Positions 45,185 to 55,585 of a stretch of 64,000 nucleotides of DNA are shown in pieces (positions within the stretch are counted from its first letter, which is position 1; each line of letters starts with the position of its first letter). This stretch comes from Platerodrilus igneus (lineage: Eukaryota; Arthropoda; Insecta; Coleoptera; Lycidae). The position numbers and the translations under genes were made by a program. The stretch spans positions 1,426,001 through 1,490,000 of the forward strand of contig JARFIW010000139.1 of the NCBI GenBank assembly GCA_036346225.1. The letters are read 5' to 3'. A model generated the notes under the pieces. The model did no database searches, had not been told where the DNA came from, and worked only from the letters and a program-made list of their open reading frames with translations.

Positions 45185-46106
45185 TCTACTTTTTTTTTAA
45201 TTAAATGCAGTCCTAACGATTGTAGAAACTGCCGGTTTTGTGTTGTTAGCGGTCTTGAAACAATCAATCGAGTGTCGATTGCTTTGAAATTTCCAGCATT
45301 TATATCAATTCTTGACATGTTGCGTGCATTATACTTAATACCCATGGCTATTGCAGATTTTTTTAAATGCAACCTTACAGTTAGCAGTTCTCCTCTGAAA
45401 TTAACTAAATTTCCATCTTGATCTAACACTTTAACTATTATTTCATTTATTATACGTGACCTGATTGGTAGATATATAATCGTAGGTGGACACACGACAA
45501 TTTTAAAACCTGCAGGTACTTGAGGAAAAAATTCGTGTATTACATGGGCTGGTTTACTATTTAAATAGGATCCACTTGCAATATTACAATCGATTAAAAC
45601 TGCATTCACTTTACAAATGTTGATCGCGTAGTCTGCTTGATGCGTGACAAATGCTAGCAATTTTCGCGGATTGAAACCAAGTAGAGAACCAATTGAATCC
45701 TTTTGGTAAAATCCACATCTAGACTACATTTAATACTACATTTAAGTGTATTATTGTCAGCTGTAATTTCTATATACACTGGCGTCTTTCTAGCGCTTCG
45801 TGATTGATCCATACGACCACGCCATCTTTTATCACCTAAAGCTTTTGAAGATATTTATTAATTTCTAATCTCATAAGCACCTTCAGGTATTTCTATGAAT
45901 TCTCCGTTAGATCCATAATAAAATTTATTATTTATTCCTTTTCTATGTTTGGAATTGTGTTATAAGACTCAAAATTTGTTAATCCTAATACGTACTCCGA
46001 ATCATTATCCAAGTTTATAGGCGGATTAAAATTGCTTGTTAAAACTGAAGTGTTTCCGTTAGAGTAAAGTGTACGACATAACAACTTCGTACGCAGTTCT
46101 ATGCAC
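45181..46106 (-). pseudogene. Polinton minor (penton-type) capsid protein, frameshifted
   Basis: The last 159 codons are open: ADYAINICKVNAVLIDCNIA, VIHEFFPQVPAGFKIVVCPP, IYLPIRSRIINEIIVKVLDQ and NFRGELLTVRLHLKK. The upstream part to ~46100 reads in shifted frames with TSNFNPPINL, YVLGLTNFESYNTIPNIE and IEIPEGAYEI. This order is typical of Polinton minor capsid proteins, which have a single jelly-roll fold and occupy the vertices. The true start is unclear (no ATG in the right frame; maximum opening to 46106). The gene lies just after the protease and its stop overlaps the major capsid start. Confidence 0.75.
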
Positions 46107-46462
46107 TACTTAGAAATTGTAAGCATAAATGACCGCAAAACACAGTACCGTACGATTGTTCTTGGTTAATGTTATAAAGAATTTTACATTTACCCCGCTA
46201 TTCAAATAACTTATCAACTCTGTTGGCGGTCGCAGGTTTCCGTAGCTGTCATAGTAAATAGCGCTACTACCGTACTTTTGTAAGAGGTCCAATGCGTGCC
46301 TAAACCTTCTATTCCATCTAAATTAATTATACCACATTCTTTTAAATTAACTTTCTTGGGAAGATTGTTTCTCATGAACACTCTACGGAAATATGGTACT
46401 TCTAATTGCTTAACAAACTTTATTAATTCTACATTGCTTAGTGCTCGATTAGGTAAAATCAA
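46100..46462 (-). pseudogene. Adenovirus-type cysteine protease, frameshifted
   Basis: Matures capsid proteins in related elements. On the minus strand ALSNVELIKFVKQLEVPYFR opens the domain, and IEGLGTHWTSY carries the catalytic His. A second frame has YYDSYGNLRPPTELISYL (the Asp/Glu position and the conserved GxxRPP loop). A third frame ends SYGTVFCGHLCLQFL with the catalytic Cys. All three catalytic sites are present but spread over three frames, so at least two indels intervene. The first codon of the longest frame is TTG; no ATG found. Confidence 0.8.
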
Positions 46463-46479
46463 GTTGCGTTCCTTTGAGG

Positions 46480-47289
46480 TTTTGCAGGGCTAAAAAGACC
46501 AAAACCTTTTTATAAGGTTTGATGTACATGCCGTTTCCGACTGCAATGTCCTCCATTGCCTTGTTATGGCGTTGTTTTCCGCTAGTTGTTCCTTAGCTAT
46601 TTTAGTATCTGACACTGCTTTTGCAACAGCAGCTGCACCTCCAGTAAGAGTACCAAGAGCGCTTAGGCCTGCAAAATTGGTATTAGTGGTAGAAAACCTC
46701 CTGTTTTAGGAATTGATATAATACGAGCTGATTTAATATGCTTCTTTTGTTTTGCTGTATTGGCGGCCTTAATTGCTATGTTGATTGCATCCATAATATT
46801 AGATCCTTTAGTCTTTTTAAAGCTGTACGTGCTTGTTTGATAATACTTTTAATACCTAGCGTACTTCTTATTTTACGTTTCTTTATCAGTTTTCTTATTT
46901 TATTGATATTTTTGTTCTCAGTGATGCACAGGCACCCATACCAAGTTTTACTTTAGCTTTCATTGCGGTAGCTACTCCAAATGCTGCTACTTTTTCACCT
47001 AAAGACGAGTCACCAGAATTTAGTCTTTCTGTAGCTAACTGAGCTAACTTCGAATATGCTTGATGACGTTTAGATAGATCCTTTTCTTTGGTGTATGCAA
47101 TATCGTGCTCCTTACAAGCCTCGTCTAACTTGTTTATTCCCTTGTCTCCCGAGCTAACCGTTCGATTAGTTTTGTGCCCGGACCGCAAAATTTGTAACCC
47201 GGAATATGCGCTTCAAATGGTAAATTGTTAATTACAGTATTTAATAGTCCGTTCCCAGTAGTTTTAGAATTATTATTATATGTAATCAT
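46480..47289 (-). pseudogene. Phospholipase-A2-domain Polinton structural protein, frameshifted
   Basis: The ATG at 47289-47287 opens a frame with LPFEAHIPGYKFCGPGT (calcium loop), then ACKEHDIAYTKEKDLSKRH, where HD is the phospholipase A2 active-site pair, as in parvovirus capsid N-termini. A long helical part and MKAKVKLGMG follow. The later half is frameshifted but shows a hydrophobic Gly/Ala-rich segment near 46620-46690 and a GMYIKPYKK end. The combination is a standard Polinton protein likely involved in membrane penetration or particle assembly. A one-base shift lies near 47160. Confidence 0.75.
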
Positions 47290-47370
47290 TAGCGGACAAC
47301 TATCCTCTCAAGCTGTGCAGTAAATAAATAAAATATTATGAATTAATGATTCTTTATATACTCGCCGTTT

Positions 47371-47409
<39 letters not shown>

Positions 47410-47444
47410 CCACTTTTTACAAATCGAATTTAGTACTTGCAAAC
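47290..47444. promoter_or_regulatory. Divergent promoter region
   Basis: The capsid block (minus) and the ATPase block (plus) start 155 bases apart. The gap holds a (TA)n run at 47372-47406 that could act as a TATA element or be simple repeat. Inference from layout only. Confidence 0.35.
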
Positions 47445-48130
47445 ATGCGTGTTGTGAAACAATCAACACCTTTAACCATAAACAATAATGACATTGGCGT
47501 GCAATCCTTAGCTAAAAAGAAAAACATAGTGTTCTTCTGCCTTCATCTATTCGATGTCTAGTTGTTGGTCCATCAAATTGCGGTAAAACCAACGTTATGA
47601 TTGGGCTGATAGAACATCCTAATGGTTTAAAGTTTGAAAACGTATATGTTTATTCTAAATCACTTTATCAACCAAAGTATCAATACCTTGAAAGTCTACT
47701 GCAACCAATAAAGGGATCAAATATTATACACTTTCCAGTTCTGATAATATTATATCACCATCTGATGCTCGAAATAATTCTATATTTGTTTTGATGATGT
47801 AGCTTGCGATAAACAAGGTATCATTAGGGAATACTTTAGTATGGGACGTCATAAACAAGTAGACAGTTTTACCTTTGTCAAAGTTATACTCGTATACCTA
47901 AGCACTTACTACGTGATAATGCTAATCTTTTAGTTTTATTTAAACAAGATGATTTAAACTTAAAACACATATATGACGATCACGTCAATACTGACATGAA
48001 GTATGATAAATTCCGTGAAATATGTGCTGCTTGTTGGCAAGACAAATACGGTTTCTTAGTTGTAGACAAAGATAGTGATCCAGATCAAGGAAGGTACCGA
48101 ATAGGTTTTGATCACTTCATACATATTTAA
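47445..48130 (+). pseudogene. FtsK/HerA-type packaging ATPase (A32-like), frameshifted
   Basis: Would pump DNA into capsids. The ATG at 47445 starts a lead segment with STPLTINNNDIGVQSL. SIRCLVVGPSNCGKTNVMIG carries Walker A (GPSNCGKT); KFENVYVYSKSLYQPKYQYL follows; IFVFDDVACDKQG carries Walker B (hydrophobic-DD); SMGRHKQVDSF matches the sensor-like region. The end reads YRIGFDHFIHI. Frameshifts near 47545, 47740 and 47880. Usual length for the family (~230 residues). Confidence 0.85.
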
Positions 48131-48195
48131 ACCTTGAGAGACGCAAGTATCGTTAGTATCGAAGAATTTTTTACTACAATAAACTTTTACGCAAT

Positions 48196-49222
48196 GAACA
48201 AGGAGGCGATAAAACTTAAAAGAATTTTAATTAAGAAAAGAAACATTGTAAAAACAAATTGCGTCAGTTAAAAGATAATGAAGTCGTCCAAGTGGAATCA
48301 ATCTTACCCATAACATCACGATTATAAACTATTGCTAATAAACTGGATGGGGAAAGTGCGGTAAAGAAAGAAAAATTTAAAGAAGAAGAAGTACTGCCTC
48401 ATAGCAGTGTAAAAAAAATTAAACCTAAATTGCTAGAAAGGAACGTTGACTATATTGATTCCCCGGTTATTGCTCAGCATATACCAAATATAAAAATGAT
48501 GCCATAGAGGTAGATGATGATGATGATGACGATGTTGAGAATGAATACGAAGCAGAAATTAATCGAAATGCACAAGAAGCCCAGGAATATATTCAAAGCT
48601 TTGCCGATTCACCTGGTATGACACATTATCTCGAACAGCTACATCCGCTACCTCGAGAATATATTTACAATATGTTTAAAGATGTTAAGAACGAATTTGA
48701 TCATAAATATGGTATTAGGTTTAACCCTGATTCAGATGGTCTTATGATAGGCAATTCGAATTTCGCGTTGGATGATGAAAATGTTCTAATAAATGATTTG
48801 AAATATAAAGGTACTCCTGGATTATACGAACTACTGTTTAAAAATATCCTGTCGGGTACAGTCATCAAGATCTAAAGTCGTACCTTGATATTGTAAAAGA
48901 ACAAATGCTAATAGAAGATATTATTCAAACAGAACAAATTCAGGGTAATACTTCATATAAGTACAAAATATAATATCTACATTAAACATACTTCCCAAAC
49001 ACCCGTAGACCTAGAACATTACCCTATAGAAAGCGTCTTGGAGACGGTATGACAATGGAAGTATCAAATAACGCTATAGATTATTTATATTGGAATGATC
49101 CCAATGAACTTGTTGATAGATTACGACTTTTAGTTTCATCTCAGACTGCTGGACACACAGGTCACGGCAACGAAATAAATTCGATCATTGAAGAATTGCG
49201 TGAGGCTAAAGTAATTAGATGA
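48196..49222 (+). pseudogene. Conserved Polinton protein of unknown function
   Basis: The start is taken at MNKEAIKLKRILIKK, a basic coiled segment. It is followed by an acidic (Asp)n stretch near 48515-48540, then an 86-codon open part with YGIRFNPDSDGLMIGNSNF and LINDLKYKGTPGLYELLF. The end reads VSNNAIDYLYWNDPNELVDR and IIEELREAKVIR. The 'IGNS...YKGTPGLYELLF' and 'YWDDPNELVDRL+LL' phrases are recurrent in Polinton proteins found between the ATPase and integrase. Function unknown. Broken by several frameshifts and one deletion-like gap near 48980. Confidence 0.7.
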
Positions 49223-49223
49223 T

Positions 49224-49667
49224 ATGACAATTGACAAATTTGGAAGGCACTTACATAACCGTAAAATAGATATAACTGAACAGGAATATGAAAATAAAAG
49301 TGAAGGTTTTGAAACCTTGATTGAGTACAAGTTACATATGCTACATTACACGGCAGTAGCAACGTTTTACTCTAATACATTTCTCGACGGTGACAAGACA
49401 TTCCTTATTTTCAACATTAAACATAATTATAAATTTCCTTATGAGGAAGCAGTCATTGAGAATATTAAAGGATACCCGCAAGACATTGAAATTCTTATAA
49501 ACGAAAAAAGTTATGTAATTGCACAGTTACAAGGATTTTTGCTTAAACGTATGGATGTAATCAGCTTTCGTGACAGCGGTGCTATCATAAACAATACCAC
49601 AATGTTTCTTGATTTTATATTAAAAGTTCCTTTCAAAGCAAGTGGAGCCCACGACATTCAAACATAG
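49224..49667 (+). CDS. Conserved Polinton protein, intact frame
   Basis: The ATG at 49224 overlaps the preceding gene's end region by spacing of only two bases. 147 codons, begins TIDKFGRHLHNRK and ends VPFKASGAHDIQT. 'FDRYGRHIN'-type starts followed by beta-rich sequence are typical of a short Polinton protein. The predicted structure by eye is beta-rich (many alternating hydrophobics), so a virion jelly-roll or fibre-like role is possible but unproven. One of the few uninterrupted genes in this copy. Confidence 0.65.
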   Translation: MTIDKFGRHLHNRKIDITEQEYENKSEGFETLIEYKLHMLHYTAVATFYSNTFLDGDKTFLIFNIKHNYKFPYEEAVIENIKGYPQDIEILINEKSYVIAQLQGFLLKRMDVISFRDSGAIINNTTMFLDFILKVPFKASGAHDIQT

Positions 49668-49689
49668 AAGTATTTCATTAATTGTATTT

Positions 49690-50650
49690 AATAAATCCTG
49701 ATTATAAAAAGTATTATGATAGTTGCTCAATCAAAAGTGAAAGAGGATATAGTAAATGAACTTCATAAACCAGCAAGAATAAATTTCAAGAGACGCAAAG
49801 TGATAGTAAAAGGTTTAAATGACCTTCTTCAGACCGATTTGATTGAAATGCTACCATATTCGCAAACAAACAAAGGATTTAAATACATTTTAGTAGTTAT
49901 TGATTGTTTCTCCAAATACGTATGGGCTGTACCACTTAAAAGTAAAACGGGTATTGATGTTACTGCTGCAATGAAAACAATTTTAAATAAATTTAAAAAT
50001 CCGCCAAGAAATTTGCAGTCTGATTTTGGTAAAGAATATTATAACAAACACTTTCAATCCTTAATGCAGACATATGGCATAAACCATTATAGTGTTTTTT
50101 CTACAAAGAAAGCATGCATTGTAGAACGTGTAATTAGAACTTTAAAGGAAAAATGTGGCGCTTGTTTAACCTGAACGGTTCTTACAATTGGATAAAAATT
50201 TAAGCGATATTGTGAAACAATACAACAATACAGTTCACAATACTATCGGAGTCAAACCTGTAAAAGTTGATAAATCAAATGAAAAACTATTCTTAAATCA
50301 TCATTTACCCACATCAAACTTGCAACCAAAATACCAAAATATTCAATAAAAGACAGTGTGAGGATTAGTAAACACAGGAAGCATTTACAAAGGTTACACG
50401 CCAAACTGGTCAAATGAAATTTTAAGATTAAAAAGGTAAACGTAACCAATCCTACAACATATATATTAGAAGATCAAGATGAGGAAGAAATCAAAGGTGC
50501 ATTTTATGAAACGGAGTTGCAAAGGTTAAACATCCAGGAATTTACCTGGTAGAAAAGTACTAAGAAAGAGTGCAAATAAAGTATTTGTAAAATGGTTAGG
50601 CTTCTCTAACGTACACAATAGCTGGATCGATAAAAATAATGTTTGCTAGA
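49690..50650 (+). pseudogene. Retrovirus-type integrase (Polinton INT)
   Basis: Inserts the element into DNA. The 153-codon open part (49716-50174) has LLQTDLIEMLPYSQ (first Asp), YILVVIDCFSKYVWAVPLKS, NLQSDFGKEYYNKHF (second Asp) and IVERVIRTLK (catalytic Glu), a complete DDE core of rve type. Downstream, in shifted frames, are TVHNTIGVKPVKV, DSVRISKHRK and a chromodomain-like KVFVKWLGFSNVHNSWIDK at 50580-50640. The C-terminal third carries frameshifts, the core none. Confidence 0.85.
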
Positions 50651-50690
50651 AGTTGTTTTAATAATAGTTAATAAGGCTAACATTGTAAAA

Positions 50691-51224
50691 TTATATTAAA
50701 ATAAATAATACAAACAAAATCTTTCTATTGTTTTTATTATTATCAAGCCATTCTTTTAATAAAAAGATATTTTGTTTTGCGCATTGCAAATTATTATTGC
50801 TGTGTCTACAACAATGGATGTTATATTTTAAACGATTGTTGATTTTTAACTCCGATAGCTTAGGACAACCTAGTGCAAGCATTTCCGTTACAAAGTTTTG
50901 CATTATATATGTTTCAATCAATTTCTTCTTTTCTAGACCCTTCACAAATACTTCTTCACGGGGTCGGATAATTTGCTTCAAATAAAGCGCTATATATGAT
51001 GACACCATTCCAGCCGTTGAAGATTCATCCCAAGAAATACCATGAATATTCCTTGTCACCCAGTCGTTATGTTTTATATGATCTTGACTCAAACAACTGG
51101 ACTGCATTGGCAGTTTAAAAATTTGATGCCAAACATCACCTTTCAACAAGTCCAAAACCGCAATTTCTTTACACACAAACTCGTTTTTCTTGTATTTAAA
51201 TCCCTGAATATCAATTATATACAT
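50691..51224 (-). CDS. Conserved Polinton end-gene, 177 codons, intact
   Basis: ATG at 51224, just inside the right terminal repeat. Phrases: MYIIDIQGFKYKKNEFVCKE, WVTRNIHGISWDES, EEVFVKGLEKKKLIETYI, LGCPKLSEL, then CCRHSNNNLQCAKQN. This pattern (D-x-x-G-F at the N-terminus, 'VKGxEK', 'LGCPxL', C-x2-H...C) recurs in uncharacterised proteins of insect Polintons. An RNase-H-like exonuclease fold is possible because of the DIQGF strand and late H/C cluster, but this is a guess. The TATA-like box in the terminal repeat lies ~65 bases upstream. Confidence 0.65.
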   Translation of the reverse strand: MYIIDIQGFKYKKNEFVCKEIAVLDLLKGDVWHQIFKLPMQSSCLSQDHIKHNDWVTRNIHGISWDESSTAGMVSSYIALYLKQIIRPREEVFVKGLEKKKLIETYIMQNFVTEMLALGCPKLSELKINNRLKYNIHCCRHSNNNLQCAKQNIFLLKEWLDNNKNNRKILFVLFILI

Positions 51225-51269
51225 GTTTGTATGTAAATATATGCAGTAAACTTCGACTAATTAAATTAA

Positions 51270-51998
51270 TATTAGGAGCAATCTCCTTATATAGCAGATT
51301 ACCACCATCTGCGTACTTTGCCAACCCACTTTTCAACCTATCACAAGAGTGAACTCATTTTGAATTAAAACCGGCCCATGTGTATTTGCAGCCTCTAAAC
51401 ATAAATCAGAATCCACTTTAATTAAAAACACAATTGACTTGAATGCGATATTTTTGCATCTGTCATACTGTCTCGCTAGAAAACCAAATTCAAAACATCT
51501 ACACACATTTTCTCTGCACTTACATTTTCAACATACGTGTGTTACATTGAAAGTAATATAAAGACGATCCTAATTCAAAACGTGCCCACAAGTATTTTAC
51601 ATTTGAAAAGAATTCAGGTTTTCACATTTTACATTAAAAGTATATAACGCCGATCCTAATTCAAAACGGTGCACGTGTAACTTCTCGCTAGAAAACCGAA
51701 TTCAAAACAGCTACACACATTCTTCTCTGCACTTACTTTTTTTTTTTCAACATACGTGTGTGTTTCATTGAAAGTAATATAAAGCCGGTCCTAATTCAAA
51801 ACGTGACAGACGTATTTTTACATTGAAAGTATAGAAGAATTCATGTTTTCACAACTATTTTACATTCAAATGTTTTCACAACTATTTTACATTGAAATTA
51901 TATAGGGCCGATCCTAATTCAAAACGTGACAGACGTATTTTACACATGGAAAATACGTCTGTCGCGTTTTGAATTAGGACCGGCCCTATTTACCTACT
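51270..51998. repeat. Polinton right terminal inverted repeat
   Basis: Inverted copy of 36391-37120, ending CCGGCCCTATTTACCTACT. Small differences include a T-run expansion near 51740 and a few substitutions. The hairpin segment is at 51902-51989. Confidence 0.9.
51285..51296 (-). promoter_or_regulatory. TATA-like box inside the right terminal repeat
   Basis: On the minus strand GCTATATAAGGAG, identical to the box at 37093-37104 and facing the 50691-51224 gene. Confidence 0.5.
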
Positions 51999-52004
51999 CG
52001 CGCA
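51999..52004. repeat. Polinton target-site duplication, right copy
   Basis: CGCGCA, identical to 36385-36390. Confidence 0.9.
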
Positions 52005-55000
52005 ACTAAATCTCGGGAAAGGAAAAGGGGCTACAAATAACTTCGTAAAGTTATTCAGCGAAAATAATATCGAGATCGGGCTTATACAGGAACCGCACCT
52101 GTATAGCCACAAAATAACAGGTTTTGGGAAGGGGGTTACCGTTTTAAACGCAAACAGCGAACGACCGCGTAGCGGGATAATAATAAATAACGGGACGTGC
52201 GCCGGAATAATCCTAAACAATCTGTCGAATGAGTTCATAACCACCGCAGAAATAAAAACGGGATTGCATACGTTTTACGTGATAAGCACTTACCTTCCGC
52301 CGATCGATTCCCGGCGGGAGAATCCTCAAACAGAGGACTTAATTAATCAAATTGAAGGAATCCTTCGTAAAATCGGTAGAAATAGAAATTTAATTATCGC
52401 GGGAGACTTTAATGCTAAGTCGCCATTATGGGGCAGCCCTATCGAAGACGATAGAGGCTCGCAGGTTGCTGATCTTTTTACGGAATGGGACCTTAGTGTG
52501 ATAAACACTAATGATTCACCTACGTTTGAGACGCATAGAGGCAGCAGTTTTATAGATATTACTGCAGTCTCGCACGAAATGTTAGAAACGATTTGTAATT
52601 GGAAACTAAGGTCGGACGAGTAAACGCTCTCTGACCATAAATTAATAACATGGGACGTTGAAACCAAAACAAGCGCAAACGAGCAGCTAACTATATTTCC
52701 GCGGTTCTGTAATAAAAAAGCAAATTGGGAGCGGTTTAAAGAAAAATTTGGCGAAAGTATCCCTGCGCTCGAAAATGAGCTATTTAACTGCCGAGAGGTA
52801 GACCAAGTAGAAACACTCGCGAAAAAATTGAACGACGCGGTGGTAGACGCGTCGTCGTATTCCATGCCGCAAAAGAAAACATTTAAAGACAGCGTACCCT
52901 GGTGGACCCGGGAACTAACCACCAAGCGGGCAGAAACGCGTAACCTAAGGCGCCGCTATCAACGCGCCTCGGGAGATATAAGAGAACAACGTAGAATAGA
53001 ATATAATCAAAGTTACCGCGAATATAAAATATTAATAGAAGAAACGCGAACGAATAAATTTAAAGAATTCTGCACGCAAAACTCAGAGAAAGAACCCTGG
53101 GGAACCGCATACCGCGTAATTAGAGGAAAACAACAAAAAATCGCGTTCAGTAATATAAAGAAAACAAATGGCGAATACACGGAAGGTTTTAAAAACACAG
53201 CGGAATATTTACTAGAGAAATTTTTCCCATCGGATAATCCCGAGGGGGATGAAGGGTCGCACGATTTAATACGTCGGGAAGCTGCAAAGGCGCAAGGAAC
53301 AGGTGCCGATAAGGCAATCCTAGTTCACGAGGTCGTCAGGGCTCTTAGGAGGATGAACCCTAAGAAGGCACCGGGGCATGATGGAATCACTTCAGACGCA
53401 GCTCTGCAGGCGTGCCTGTTAGCCCCGTGTGTCTTTGTTGGGTTGTTTAATCTTTGTTTAGAAAGGGGCGTTTTTCCGCGTTGCTGGAAAATCCAGAATG
53501 CGGATGCGTCAGATCCGGGCAGCTATCGTCCAATTAGCTTGCTACCGGTGCTGGGGAAAGTTTTAGATCGCGTTATGACTACGCGTGTTGAACACCTAGT
53601 GCGAGACAGCGGCGGTTTTAATAACCGACAGTTTGGTTTCGTGGAGGGCAAGTCGACTATCGACGCGTTAGAGTTCGTTGTCGGGGAAATTAAGCAGGCA
53701 AGAGATGCCAAAGAGTACTGTGTCGTTGTTGCTTTGGACATTTCAGGAGCATTTGATGCTGCCTGGTGGCCATTAATCGTTTGCGAGTTAGATCGTAGGG
53801 GTTGTCCGCGAAACTTGATGTCTTTGGTCAAGAGCTATTTCTCGGGGCGATTAGCACAGGTTGAAATTCCGGGTGAAGTTCTGTCGCGTGAGGTGGAAAG
53901 GGATGCCCGCAAGGGTCATGTTCTGGTCCCACATTTTGAAGTTGTTGTATGAGAGCATCTTTAGGGTCAAGTTGCCCGCAGGATGCTCAATCGTTGGGTT
54001 TGCAGATGACACACTTTTAATTGTAAGATCGAAATTGTTAATGGATATGCGCACAAAACCGAACGAGGCGCTTAATAAATTACACGAATGGTCGCAGGCG
54101 GTAAAATTAAAATTTAACACGGCGAAGTCAGAGGCGCTTTATTTCGGCACGAAACCAGGACAGAGACCTCCTAGGTTAGAGCTAGGAGGAGAAAATCCGT
54201 TTAAAGATTGTATTACCTACCTCGGCGTCAAGATCGACAATAAATTAAATTGGAAAGCGCACGTACAATACGTAAAAAGTAAGGGCGGCGAAATATCAAA
54301 TAAAATGATGGCGGCGGCTAAAATAAAGTGGGGTTTCAGGGGCGAATCGCTGAGGACGGTTTATGCCGGAGGAATTGAGCCGGCAATACTGTACGCAGCT
54401 TCTGTATGGGCAGAAGGTTGTAAAGTCCGGGAGATGCGTCAATTGACGAGCGTACAACGCATAACCGCGGTAAAAGCGGCGAGGGCGTACAGGACCACCT
54501 CCACGGAGGCTGTCCTGGTGATCAGTAGGACTCTCCCTATCGAATATGTCGTTAGGGAGATTAGAGATAGACGATTAATAAATATAGGAAAAGGGCGCGA
54601 AATTATCGAAGATCTTAATCTTGGTAATAGGGAAATTGCAAGAAAGATTGTTGTATCTGAGTTAGGGCACCCGGCTGATATTAGAGGGATCGAGTTTGTC
54701 GCAGGTGATGAGGACGCGATGGGTATCAGAATTTATACGGACGGTTCACGTATGGACGATGGGCAAGCAGGCGCGGCGTTTGTCGTGTATAAGCAGGAAA
54801 GGGAGGTGTTTCGGTTTCAAACCAAACTCGCGAACTGGTGCACTATCTTCCAGTGCGAATTGGTAGCCATACGAGAGGCTATCGATTACGTAATAAACCA
54901 TACGGGCAGAGACGAGTATTATATAATCAGTGATAGTAAATCGGCGCTAACGGCTTTAACAAACATGAACACCTTGACAGATCTCCAAGCGGACGTCTGG

Positions 55001-55585
55001 AAGATAGCGCGTACGGCGCTAGAGTTTCGACGTTTAAAGTTCTGTTGGGTCAGGTCGCACAATGGTAACGTAGGAAACGATAGGGCTGACGAATCAGCTA
55101 AAGAGGCCGCGACGGGCGACTTTCGAATATCACATTCGTCGATACCGAGGTCTTTAATCAAAAGAAAGCTGCGCGAAAAATCAATTCGACAATGGGAAGA
55201 GAGGTGGAACAACGCTGCCACGGGCAGGTTGACCCACAAATTCATACCGAGCATAGAAGCCAGAGGTAAGATCGAGGTTAAGCTCGATCACAAAATGGTA
55301 CAGTTGATAACAGGGCACGGCGCCCTGAAGGCGTATTTACAAAGGTTCGGTCTAACCAACAGCGACCGCTGCGAATGCGGTGAGGGCGCGGAAAGCGCAG
55401 AGCACGTGCTCTTCGACTGCCCGCTTGAGGCGGGAAATCGAGGGTTGGCTGATAGCAAACTAGCTATCCTAGGTCTGGCATGGCCAAAGAGCCTAGAGGA
55501 AGTCGGGGAAGTGGTTAACCAGAAGGCGTTCTGGACAGCCTTAAAAGAATTCGCGGGAAGGGTCGCGAGATTAGACAATCAATGA
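52005..55585 (+). pseudogene. LINE ORF2: endonuclease, reverse transcriptase, RNase H
   Basis: The polyprotein that nicks target DNA and copies the LINE RNA. Endonuclease: IGLIQEPHLYS near 52080, IIAGDFNAKSPLWGS near 52395 and SFIDITAVS near 52550, with a following SDHKLI. An in-frame TAA at 52621-52623 splits it. Reverse transcriptase: KKAPGHDGIT, SYRPISLLPVLGKVLDR, RQFGFVEGKSTIDAL, VVALDISGAFDAAWW (motif A), then a frameshift near 53880 within the RQG motif, and SIVGFADDTLLIV (catalytic FADD) near 53995. RNase H: IYTDGSRMDDGQAG, CELVAIREAI, YYIISDSKSAL and VRSHNGNVGNDRADES, with D-E-D-(H)-D intact. The C-terminus has a CECGEGAESAEHVLFDC zinc-like motif. Stop at 55583-55585. Confidence 0.85.

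Larger units (their letters stand above)
36391..51998. mobile_element. Polinton (Maverick) DNA transposon, full length
   Basis: A self-synthesising virus-like transposon of 15,608 bp. Terminal inverted repeats start AGTAGGTAAATAGGGCCGG, in keeping with the AG terminus of the family, and extend ~0.73 kb. It carries integrase, protein-primed PolB, packaging ATPase, cysteine protease, major and minor capsid proteins and several conserved Polinton proteins, in two opposed gene blocks. It is inserted in the start of LINE ORF2 with a perfect 6-bp duplication. Many genes carry frameshifts, so this copy is probably no longer autonomous unless the indels are sequencing errors. Confidence 0.95.

Noticed and set aside
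52347..52925. 192-codon minus-strand frame
   Set aside because: Antisense shadow of the LINE endonuclease region.
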